From: Rehmannia glutinosa
Lineage: Eukaryota > Streptophyta > Magnoliopsida > Lamiales > Orobanchaceae
DNA length: 64,000 nt
Direction of reading: 5' to 3'
NCBI GenBank assembly: GCA_016081115.2
Contig: CM071936.1
Span: 75,183,262 to 75,247,261, forward strand
Under the pieces are notes generated by a model. That model did not search any database and was not told where the DNA came from. It worked only from the letters and a program-made list of their open reading frames with translations. Below, piece by piece: positions 55,869 to 64,000 of the stretch (position 1 is its first letter; every line of letters starts with the position of its first letter). The position numbers were made by a program, and so were the translations under genes.

Positions 55869-56937
55869 TGATGAGAATCCATGGACGAAAGACCCGATAA
55901 CAGTACCAGTTGGTCCGGTGACGAGGGCACTGGCAAGGAAGTTCAAGGATGCGCTTAATGGGCTGATTCAAGTCATTCAGAATGAGACCGAAAGTGCATT
56001 GCCGAAAGAGAAAGATGATCGGGTGGTCCAGTTGATTAGCGTCGTCAACGTTCCAAAGCCCACCTCAGACTGAGCAAGCGAAGGATGCCAAGAATACAAG
56101 CCACTTTGCGCCTTGAAGACTTTGTAATCAAGTGCTCAATGATGTTGTATTCGTTTAGCGTAGTTAGACGTAGTTTGATTTTTATTTTGAGTCATGTTAA
56201 TGTTTTGGAGGCCAAATAAAACTTTAAGGCCGCGTCTTGAGTTGTTAGTTTGAGTTTAGGACGAGCAGGGAACAAAAAATAGCTGAAGAAGTCAGAGGGA
56301 CAGACGTCGTGAAAAGCATGGCCTGGCTGTGCTTAATTACACGGCCGTGTTCGGACCCATCATCATGAACACGGCCTAGCCGTGCTGAGTTTGGTCGTAG
56401 AGGATTCGTGGGATACACGGCTTGGCCGTGCTTTGGAACACGGTCGTGTTCAAAAACTCCTTCGCTAACACGCATGGCCGTGCTTCCTGGCGCGGCCGTG
56501 TTAGGCTAGAATCCGGGTCGACGTGCAAAACACGGCCTGGCCATGTTCTCAGGCACGGCCGTGCTTTTTCCCAGATTTTCGAATTTTTCTGTTTTTGTTT
56601 CCTTTTCAATTTTAAGTTCTCTTCTTGGTAGGTTAGGGTTTGGACCCTTCATAAGGGTGAACACTTATTGTTTTCATTCAGTTATCAATACAATTATTCT
56701 TTTATTCTCTAAATTTAGTGTTTCTCCAAGTGCTTCAAGATTTACATTTCTTGTTGCAATTATCGACTTATCAGGCAATAATCCATAATTGCTTGTGGCG
56801 TCTTCGCATACCGAGGTTCTTGCTTCGCTAAGCAACGGGTTGAGGTTTCCACCAAATTAACCAAACTAGTGAAGATCTTGGGTTAACAACATATTGTTGT
56901 TGGGTCATATGCACAATTATTGTTGCGGTTCACATCA
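55869..56937 (+). repeat. 5' LTR of the CRM-type element
   Basis: Its first 205 bases encode the pol C-terminus (frame ending at 56073). Then come GC-rich palindromes (56305-56575) and CTTCATAAGGGTGAACAC; a TATA box is not clear, though CATAAGG at 56648 may act as one. Ends TTCACATCA two bases before the primer site. Confidence 0.9.
56300..56575. repeat. CACGGCC/GGCCGTG palindrome cluster in the CRM LTR
   Basis: About eight ACACGGCCTGGCCGTGCT-like inverted units with spacers of 10-20 bases. The 3' LTR has the matching cluster at 62095-62365. Confidence 0.8.
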
Positions 56938-56939
56938 GT

Positions 56940-56954
56940 TGGTAATCAGAGCCA
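56940..56954 (+). other. primer-binding site, tRNA-Met type
   Basis: TGGTAATCAGAGCCA: the usual TGGTATCAGAGC with one inserted A, two bases after the LTR. Confidence 0.75.
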
Positions 56955-57320
56955 TCTAGCAAGGTTAAGTTTATCATTGTTCTTTAATTCTTGTTATTTT
57001 CCATATTTTCTCATAAACCCTAGTTCTTAAAGGGTACAACAAAAAAAAAATCGAATTACACAGAAAATCCACAGGTAAAGAATCGTACACCGCGTGCAAA
57101 AAAAACCAAAAAAAATTCAAAAACTCTGGAAAATTCGGAATTATAAACCATAGTCTTCAATTTCATCTTATTACTATCCGTTGTTGGCTTGGTAATTTTA
57201 TTGGTATTTTGAGGCGTACTTGCGACTGTCTGATTGGTTTATAATCGTGACAAGTGTGGGTACTTGGAGATTGTGAGTTGAGTGATACACGAGCGTATAC
57301 ACATGAGGGAGTGATTTAAA

Positions 57321-58591
57321 CATGACTGGAGAAAACCGACAAACAACAAATTTGGGTAACAAGCTGGATATGGAGGCAATAGCAAACATGGTAAAGAAAA
57401 TAATGTTTGAGATATACAGGGATCCCAGAGAAGTGCCGAGAATCGAGGAGCCTGCTACTAGGGTGCGGAGGCCTAGGAGATTCTAGTTAGAGGAGTGGGC
57501 AAATGAAATTGGCATCAACAGAATTTTCGGATTACGCAAGTATTTGGTGGGATCAATTAATGGTCTCAAGGAGGAGAAGCGGCGAGCGGCCAGTTTCTAC
57601 ATGGGAGGAGATGAGGAGTTTGATGTGACGTCGTTTTGTTCCAAATCACTATTATAGGGGCGTCTATCAAAGGTTGCAGAAGTTGACTTAGGGGTCGAAG
57701 AGTGTAGAGGACTATCACAAGGAGATGGAGATGCTAATGGCGAGGGCCAATATCGAGGAGGATCAGGATGTTACTATGGCTAGGTTTATCGTGGGTTTGA
57801 ATACTCCTATAGCGAATGTTGTCGACCTACATCACTGTGTCGATCTCGAGGAGATGGTGCACATGGCGGTGAAAGTTGAGCAGCAGCTCAAGAGGAGGGG
57901 TTTCAACCGACAAGCACCGATTTCTAACTCCAATGCATGGAAATCAAAGACCAACAAAAAGGAGAAGCATAATTCGAATGTGGCAGACCAAAGGGGGAGG
58001 GCGACCAAGCCTAAACCCGCAGGTAAATTCGAACCCTCTACTGCTCGAACGAGGGATATTAAATGCTTTAGGTGTCATGGGCTTGGGCATATAGCTAGTC
58101 AATGTCCAACTAAAAGGGCGTTGGTGTTGCGTGAAAATGGGAAAATGGAGTCAGAGAGTGAGGGAGAGCAGGATTATAGTGATATGCCAGAGTTGGAGGA
58201 TATTACGGAGGTGTTAGAGGCGGCAAAGGGGGAAGCGTTGTCCTTAGTGTCTCGGAGGGCGCTGAGTATTCAGCCTAAGTCAGATGAGAGAATCCAGACA
58301 AAAAATATCTTTCATACAAGGTGTTTTGTCAATAGAAAGGTGTGTAGTTTCATTATAGATGGTGGGAGTTGCACTAATGTAGCGAGTGCAAAGATGGTGG
58401 AGAGATTGGGAATTCCGACAATAAAACACCTACAACCTTATAAGTTGCAATGGTTGAGCGACTGTGAGGAGATGCGAATAAGTAGGCAGGCGAAAGTAGC
58501 ATTTCAAATAGGGGATATAAGGATGAGGTGTTGTGCGATGTTGTGCCGATGCAGGCGGGGCACATCCTGTTGGGTAGGCCGTGGCAATTAG
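57321..58591 (+). pseudogene. gag and protease of the CRM-type element
   Basis: An ATG at 57321 (MTGENRQTTN) opens gag. A stop at about 57484 and at least two indels break the front. An open frame resumes at 57725. It has the gag C-terminal half (DVTMARFIVGLNTPIANVVD), a basic linker and the zinc knuckle CFRCHGLGHIASQC (CX2CX4HX4C). The protease follows with FIIDGGSCTNVAS, in which the usual DSGS/DGGS active site reads DGGS. At 58540 a frameshift moves LLGRPWQ into another frame, where it continues with HDGYTNQY. Gag packages RNA; the protease cuts Gag-Pol. The zinc knuckle is intact. Confidence 0.85.
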
Positions 58592-60350
58592 GAGGGTACA
58601 ACATGATGGTTACACCAATCAGTATACTCTTGTTCGTAATAAAAAATGCTTTGTGCTTGTTCCTTTGACTCCAAAAGAAATTTACGAGGATCAAGTAAAA
58701 TTGAGAGTTGGAGAGGCAAAAGAAAAAGAGAGTTCGGCTAGTGAGTATAAAAATCAAAATAAAGCCGAGAAAAAGGAGAGCTTGAGAGAAAACAAGAGTG
58801 AGGGTCCAGCTAAGGGTAGAAGTGAGGTTCGAGAGATAGCTAGGAAAAAGGAGAGCAATATTTTTGAGAGGGCGAAAAACAAAAGGGGGGGAAAATGGCC
58901 ATGAGGTAAGAAACGAGGGAAAAATAAATTTGATGGCAAAAATGAGTGACCTTAGAAAAGCCACCACGAGTGGTTGTTCGATGATACTCTTGGTTTACAA
59001 GGGCACTTATTTATCTACTGACAGTCTTAACCCGGATTTGCCTAGTTCTGTCTTATCTTTGTTGCAGGAATTCGAGGATGTGTTCCCAGACGAGATGCCG
59101 GATGGACTACCACCTATTCGAGGATTAATCATCAGATTGATTTCATTCCGGGGGCTTCATTGCCTAACCGACCGGCGTACAGGACTAATCCAGAGGAAAC
59201 TAAAGAATTGCAGTGGCAGGTTGATGAGTTGCTAAGTAAGAAACTTATTCGGGAGAGCATGAGTCCGTGTGCAATTCCAGTGTTACTTGTTCCGAAGAAA
59301 GATGGGTCTTGGAGGATGTGTGTGGATTATCGGGCTATTAACAACATCACTATCAAATACCCGCATTCCATACCTCGCTTGGATGATATGTTAGACGAGC
59401 TCCATGGTTCTAGCATCTTCTCCAAAATAGATTTGAGGAGCGGGTACCATCAGATTCGGATGCAAGAAGGGGATGAGTGGAAAGCGGCTTTTAAGACAAA
59501 TCATGGTTTATATGAGTGGTTAGTCATGCCTTTTAGTCTAACCAACGCGCCTAGCACATTTATGAGACTGATGAACCATGTTTTGAGGGCTTTTATTGGT
59601 ATGTTTGTCGTGGTTTAATTCGATGATATCCTCATCTATAGTAAATCATTGTACGAACAATTCATTTGAGGGCCATCTTAGAAGTATTGAGAAAAGAGAA
59701 GTTATACTCAAACGTCCAAAAGTGCACATTTTGTTCGGAGCAATTGATATTCCTGGGGTTTGTGGTTAGCTCGAGGGGAATTACAGTGGACGAGGAGAAA
59801 ATTAAAGCTATCCAGGATTGGCCTAAACCCACATCGGCCAGTCAAGTGCGTATCTTTCATGGCCTTGCAAGCTTTTATCGAAGGTTTGTGCGGGATTTTT
59901 GCTCTATTGCCGTGCCTTTTATGGAGATGATTAAAAAGAGTGTGGCATTTCAGTGGGGAGAATCCCAAGACAAAGCATTTGAGTTGCTAAAGGAAAGGCT
60001 AAAATATGCGCCTTTGCTAGCATTACCGGATTTTACCAAGGTCTTTGAGATCGAGTGTGACGCATTGGGAGTGGGGATTGGAGCCGTATTGATGCAAGAG
60101 GGGAATCCAATCGCGTTCTTCAGTGAAAAACTGAGTGGGGCAGCTTTAAACTATCCGACGTACGACAAGGAGTTGTATGCTTTGGTCCGAGCCTTGAAAA
60201 CATGGCAGCACTATTTGTAGCCGAAGGAGTTCATAATCCACACCAATCATGAGTCCCTAAAGTATCTCAAGGGGCAGCAAAAGTTGAACAAGCGACATGT
60301 GCGTTGGCTCGAAATCATCGAGATGACCGGTACAAGCAAGGTAAGACTAA
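58581..60350 (+). pseudogene. reverse transcriptase and RNase H of the CRM-type element
   Basis: After a lysine/glutamate-rich linker, FEDVFPDEMPDGLPPIRG (59070-59120) marks the RT entry. The frame shifts once, then PNRPAYRTNPEETKELQ, WRMCVDYRAINNITIKYPHS, FSKIDLRSGYHQIRM and LTNAPSTFMRLMN follow in order. The catalytic box reads VV-stop-FDDILIYSK (59613-59640): the Tyr codon has become TAA. A frameshift follows near 59660. The second block (59666-60220) has QLIFLGFVVSSRGI, LASFYRRFVRDF and the RNase H start FEIECDALGVGIGAVLMQEG, with TYDKELYALVRALKTWQHYL before another stop (TAG). The RNase H tail NHESLKYLKGQQKL and VADALSRR continues to about 60385. Confidence 0.85.
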
Positions 60351-60439
60351 TATTGTAGCAGACGCACTATCTCGGAGGTACACTCTTATCTCTACTTTAG
60401 ATGCTAAAATCCTTGGGTTTGAACATATTAAAATCCTTG

Positions 60440-61500
60440 ACTAATATTGCATGACCTTGATTTTTCTGAGTCGTTTGCTGCATGCGAAAAAGGGGCAGAG
60501 TGTAAATTTTATAAGCATGATGGTTTTCTATTTCGGGAGGATAAATTGTGCATTCCTGAATGTTCTTTAAGAGACTTACTAGTGAGAGAATCGCATGGTG
60601 GGGGTATTATGGGATATTTTGGGGTAGCCAAAACTTTAGCAGTCTTGCAAGAACATTTCTATTGGCCACATATGAAGCGAGATGTTGAGCACATTTGTAG
60701 TAGATGTGTTACTTGTAGGCAAGCAAAATCCGGGTTCAAAACCGGGGACTTTACACGCCCTACCTATTCCGACGACACCTTGGGTTGATATTTCTATGGA
60801 CTTTGTTTTAGGGCTTCCGAGAACTAAACATGGGTCGATTCTATATTTGTTGTCGTAGATCGTTGATGACACATTTTATTCCATGTCATAAAGCGATAAT
60901 GCATCTTTGACTGCCGATTTTTTCTTTAAAGAGGTTGTGAGGTTACATGGTATGCCTAGAACCATTGTGTCGGATAGGGATTCTAAGTTCTTAAGTTACT
61001 TTTGGAAGACCTTGTGGGGGAAATTGGGAACTAAATTGTTATTTTCTACTACATGTCACCCCCAAACAGACGGTCAAACCGAGGTAGTCAATAGAACTTT
61101 GTTTATGTTGTTAAGGGCTATCATCAAAAATAACATTAAAACTTGGGAAGAGTGTTTACCACATGTTGAGTTTGCTTATAATCGTGTTGTACATTCTACT
61201 TCGAAGTTTTCACCATTTGAACTTGTTTATGGTTTTAATCCACTAACCCCATTGGATTTATCACCTTTACCTATTTCTAAGCATGTTAACTTAGATGGGC
61301 AGAAAAAAGCTGATTTTGTGAAACAGTTACATGAGAAAGCAAGGCTCAACATCGAACGGCGAACAGGGCAGTACACGGCGCAAGCTAACAAGCATCGCAA
61401 GAAGATGGTGTTCGAACCAGGTGATTGGGTTTGGGTACATATGCAACCCGAACAATTCCCGGCACATCAAAAGTCCAAGCTGTAGCCACGGGGAGATGGT
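60440..61500 (+). pseudogene. integrase of the CRM-type element
   Basis: The HHCC zinc domain is present: ESHGGGIMGYFG, HFYWPHMKRDVEHICSRC and C-x2-C in CVTCRQAK. The core keeps all three acids: Asp in WVDISMDFVLGL (60782-60815, another frame), Asp in TIVSDRDSKFLSYFW, and Glu in CHPQTDGQTEVVNRTL. Stops at 60785, 60860 and 60873-60900 break the first third. The C-terminal part has VEFAYNRVVHSTSKFSPFEL and the GDWVWVHMQPEQFP block; a TAG replaces a codon in KSKL-stop-PRGDGPF (61482). It continues as the tail feature. Confidence 0.85.
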
Positions 61501-61509
61501 CCGTTCCAA

Positions 61510-61857
61510 GTGCTCGAGCAAATCAATGACAATGCCTACAAAATTGACTTACCGGGCGACTATGGTATTAGTGCTTCTTTCAATGTTGCGGATCTTAGTC
61601 CATTTGATGTCCATTCGGATTTTAGGACAAATCCTTCTCAAGAGGAGGGGAATAATGAGAATCCATGGACAAAAGACCCAATAACAGTACTAGTTGGTCC
61701 GATGACGAGCACACGGGCAAAGAAGTTCAAGGATGCGCTCAATGGGCTATTTCAAGTCATTCAGAACGAGGCCGAGAGTGCATTTCCGAAAGAGGAAGAT
61801 GATCAGGTGGTCCAGTTGATTAGCGTCGTCAACGTTCCAGAGCCCACCTCAGACTGA
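61510..61857 (+). pseudogene. pol C-terminal tail running into the 3' LTR
   Basis: Open frame with LPGDYGISASFNVADLSPFD and NPSQEEGNNENPWTKDP, crossing the LTR boundary at 61653 and ending at 61857 inside the LTR. The LTR part has ARAKKFKDALNGL, a basic helix typical of the integrase tail of CRM-clade elements, which replaces the usual chromodomain and may help targeting. The 5' LTR carries the same coding piece up to 56073. Confidence 0.75.
61639..61652 (+). other. polypurine tract of the CRM-type element
   Basis: AAGAGGAGGGGAA, directly before the 3' LTR and also coding within the pol tail. Confidence 0.7.
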
Positions 61858-62734
61858 GCAAGCGAAGGATGCCAAGAATACAAGCCATTTTGCTTCTTGA
61901 AGACTATGTAATCAAGTGCTCAATGGTGTTGTATTCGTTTATCGTAGTTAGTCATAGTTTGATTTTTATTTTTGTCATGTTAATGTTTTGGAGGCCAAAC
62001 AAACCTTCAAGGCCGCGTCTTGAGTTGTTAGTTCGAGTTTAGGACGAGCATGGAACAAACAATGGCTGAAGAAGTCGCAGGGGCGGACGCCGTGAAAAGC
62101 ACAGCCTGGCCGTGCTTAATTACACAACCATGTTCAAACCTATCGTCGCGAACACGGCCTGGTCGTGCTTCTTGGCACGACCGTGTTGAGTTTGGTCGCG
62201 GAGGATTCGTAGGATACACGGCTTGGCCGTGCTTTTGAACACGGTCGTGTTCAGAAACTTCTTCGTGAACACGGCCAGGCCGTACTTTCTGGCACGACCG
62301 TCTTGGGCTAGAATCCGGGTCGACGTGCGACATGGGTTGGCCGTGTTCTCAGGCATGGCCATGCTTTTTTCCGGATTTTTGAAATTTTCAGTTTTTGTTT
62401 CCTTTTCAGTTTTAAGTTGTCTTCTTGGTAGGTTAGGGTTTGGACCCTTTATAAGGATGAACACTTATTGTTTTCATTCAGTTATCAATACAATTATTCT
62501 TTTACTCTCTAAATTGAGTGTTTCTCCAAGTGCTTCAAGATTTATGTTTCTTGTTGCAATTATCGACTTATCAGGCAATAATCCATAATTGCTTGTGGCG
62601 TCTTTACATACCGAGGTTCTTGCTTCGCTAAGCAACGGGTCGAGGCCACCGAATTAACCAAACTAGTGAAGATCTTGAGTTAAAAACATATTGTTGTTGG
62701 ATCGTATGCACAATTGTTGTTGCGGTTCACATCA
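61653..62734 (+). repeat. 3' LTR of the CRM-type element
   Basis: Starts TAATGAGAATCC, a G-to-A change from the TGATGAG of the 5' LTR. Holds the palindrome cluster at 62095-62365. Ends TTCACATCA, followed by TSD AGAGT. Confidence 0.9.
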
Positions 62735-62845
62735 AGAGTGGAGATGGAGCAACAAGTTCTCAAATTCAAGGAAACGACCCCTGAACCCGTCAAGAAACCT
62801 TCCAAGAAAGCCAGCAAGAAAGGTACGAAGAAACAGGAAAAATGA
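62735..62845 (+). pseudogene. Ulp1-type gene, displaced C-terminal tail
   Basis: Directly after the retrotransposon the Ulp1 frame resumes: the TSD plus VEMEQQVLKFKETTPEPVKK, then a lysine-rich tail with PSKKASKKGTKKQEK and a TGA at 62843-62845. Removing the insertion and one TSD copy restores a continuous frame, so this is the end of the last exon. The tail resembles a nuclear-localisation or DNA-contact segment. Confidence 0.75.
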
Positions 62846-63363
62846 AGCAAGAAATAATGTGATTTGTGAATGATGAGATACTATATTTCTGAAATTTGTA
62901 AATATTGAGATAGCATATGTTGATATTTTGTGAATGTTGGTAGTCATTTTGTGATAGTACATTGATTTTCTGCAGTGTAATGTTAGTTTTAAGCACCGAG
63001 TGCTGAATTTTTTTGGTTGTGTGTAGGGCGATGTGTTTTAAGCAATCTTGTATCATGTATACTTCTAAACAGCTTAAAAGTATCAGTAATTATGTGAAAA
63101 GTATCAGTAATTACACGAAAATATCAGTATTCTGCATTTGGATATTTAAATTTTGGAAACATAATTGAATACTTCTAAACAGCCAAAAAATATTAGTAAT
63201 TATACGAAAAGTATCAGTATTCTGATGGATACTAAGAAGTGATAGATTTAAGAAAGAAACATGTAAAATATTAAAAACTGATAGATTTCAGAAAAATATC
63301 TCTAAAATAACAAACGTATCATAAATTGCCTCATTACAACTGACAAATTTAAAAAAAATATCT
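62846..63363. repeat. spacer with AGTATCAGTAATTA words between the converging genes
   Basis: Non-coding. Holds about eight variants of AAAAGTATCAGTAATTA and GATAGATTTCAGAAAAATAT (63060-63340). Likely the shared 3' region of the Ulp1-type and FAR1-type genes. Confidence 0.6.
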
Positions 63364-64000
63364 CTAAAATAACCGAGCATTTGGAGTCTTTGAACTAAAC
63401 TCCATTGCTTGAGAATAATCAGAGACATCACTTATTTTCTTCTTGCTCTTTTCCAAACTTCCCTTTATTTTTTTTCTTCTCCCTTTTGTTACAAACCGTG
63501 TAGGATCTTCCAATGTATTAGATGTACTTGAAATAGCAGACGATTCGTTTTGTCTGGTGGAATTTTGCGCATTTGTCAAGGCACTAATAGTAAGAAAATC
63601 CCTATCATAACCTTCTTCAATGATTGTCCTTGCTTCTTCATTTCCTTGGCATTTCAATACAAGATCATAATATCTTCGTGCCATTTCATGACCCCAAGGA
63701 ATGCAATCATTAGGCTTGTCAGGCTTCTCAACTCTCTTATTTAAGATGTCCCATACTTGAGATTTTTCCATTCTTGTCCATCTCTTAAGAATATATATTT
63801 CTGGTATCTTAACATGAGAATGAACATGAAGGACACGTAATGAATGGAAACACAAAATACCACATTCTTCAATTTTTTAACAAGTGCACGTTATCATGCT
63901 TCGCAAAGGATCAAACATCACCTTACTTACATCTCCATCCCCAAGATGAGAAGAAACATCATAAAGATTCAATATCTCATCCTTATGAACTAGAGTGCAA
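63364..64000 (-). pseudogene. FAR1-type (FHY3/FAR1-related) Mutator transposase, C-terminal part
   Basis: Minus-strand gene that continues beyond the right window edge. The visible part includes the SWIM zinc finger of FAR1-related proteins: CTC near 63880, then ECGILCFHSLRVLHVH, and the family signature KIPEIYILKRWTR after it. In the finger a TAA sits where a Lys codon is expected (CTC-stop-KIEECG), an in-frame stop. The 163-codon frame from 63855 to 63364 goes on with a helical region and a basic, serine-rich tail. FAR1 proteins descend from Mutator-like transposases; in this setting, next to a transposon-type Ulp1 gene, a transposase is more likely than a host transcription factor. It converges on the Ulp1 gene 520 bases away. 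Confidence 0.8.

Larger units (their letters stand above)
55869..62734 (+). mobile_element. CRM-type (chromovirus) Ty3/gypsy retrotransposon
   Basis: A 6866-bp element with LTRs of 1069 bp (55869-56937) and 1082 bp (61653-62734). The left LTR starts TGATGAGAATCC (right copy TAATGAGAATCC, mutated) and both end TTCACATCA. TSD AGAGT at 55864-55868 and 62735-62739. A tRNA-Met type primer site follows the left LTR, and a purine tract precedes the right one. One gag-pol reading unit (gag, protease, RT, RNase H, integrase) runs into the 3' LTR, a feature of CRM-clade elements; the LTR start also resembles CRM. CRM elements prefer centromeric chromatin, so this hints at a pericentromeric location. 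Pol has several stops and frameshifts. Confidence 0.92.
50010..64000. mobile_element. large Mutator-like element with Ulp1-type protease and FAR1-type transposase (right end outside window)
   Basis: Proposed single element. The left end is near GTCTGTTGTGAGACCGTC (50021-50038) and continues with a TAAGACCATCTTACGAG inverted motif, a TIR-like sequence. Inside are a plus-strand Ulp1-type protease gene (about 51.2-62.8 kb) and a minus-strand FAR1-type transposase gene (from 63364 past the window end), converging tail to tail. AAAGTATCAG words occur across the non-coding parts of the whole span on both sides, which ties the two genes together. Mutator-like elements with Ulp1 genes are known in plants. 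The right TIR and a TSD are needed for proof. A CRM retrotransposon sits inside at 55869-62734. Confidence 0.55.

Noticed and set aside
58374..58967. 197-codon minus-strand frame, phenylalanine- and leucine-rich, looking like a membrane protein
   Set aside because: Antisense of the lysine/glutamate-rich gag-pol linker (AAA/GAG codons read backwards as TTT/CTC).
63364..63855. Host FAR1-related transcription factor gene
   Set aside because: An in-frame stop in the SWIM finger and the neighbouring transposon Ulp1 gene and word repeats favour a decayed transposase; not excluded until the rest of the gene is seen.
1..64000. tRNA, rRNA or organellar insertions
   Set aside because: None recognised by eye; the tRNA-like matches at 3746 and 18391 are primer-binding sites only 18 bases long.

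Overview
The window looks like repeat-rich, probably pericentromeric, DNA of a flowering plant, most likely a dicot. The evidence is nested LTR retrotransposons of the plant Athila and CRM types, plant-type hAT, Mutator, CACTA, PIF/Harbinger and Helitron remnants, tRNA-Asp and tRNA-Met primer sites, AT-rich non-coding DNA, and fragments of plant host genes with GT-AG introns. No intact, clearly functional host gene was found. Almost everything recognisable is a transposable element, a broken element gene, or a piece of host gene carried inside an element. All family assignments come from reading motifs by eye; no database search was run.

Layout: 0.8-2.2 kb is a decayed hAT-type (zinc-finger MYM1-like/DUF4371) transposase gene, cut by a truncated Athila-type retrotransposon (2.2-5.2 kb; LTR, tRNA-Asp primer site, gag tail and protease only). 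A small hAT element lies at 5.72-6.35 kb. A MuDR-type transposase gene runs from about 7 to 21.4 kb but is split by a complete-length, heavily mutated Athila element on the minus strand (8510-19812, LTRs of about 1.4 kb, 5-bp duplication GTCAT) and again by a hAT element (20748-21360).

22.2-42.2 kb holds several non-autonomous Mutator-like elements with related terminal inverted repeats, mostly beside TA-rich runs. One carries a piece of a KS-type dehydrin gene. Between them are a Helitron 3' end (26.85 kb), LTR fragments, a decayed gag-like gene (28-29 kb), a nearly complete PIF/Harbinger transposase gene with its companion ORF (31.7-33.7 kb), and two neighbouring inverted-repeat elements (34.6-36.9 kb), one with a signal-peptide-like ORF.

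43974-48124 is a complete non-autonomous CACTA element with TSD ATA. It carries a WNK-type kinase fragment on the minus strand and an intron-containing ribosomal protein eS4 fragment on the plus strand.

50-64 kb is probably one large Mutator-like element: a Ulp1-type (C48) protease gene on the plus strand and, converging on it, a FAR1-type transposase gene on the minus strand that runs off the window. The word AGTATCA is scattered through its introns and spacers. The Ulp1 gene is interrupted in its last exon by a CRM-type retrotransposon (55869-62734, TSD AGAGT) whose LTR itself encodes the tail of pol, so the Ulp1 frame runs straight into LTR coding sequence.

The most interesting themes are repeated capture of host gene fragments by three different element types, a local family of TA-associated elements with element-specific short-word repeats, and the Ulp1/FAR1 element with its in-frame LTR fusion.
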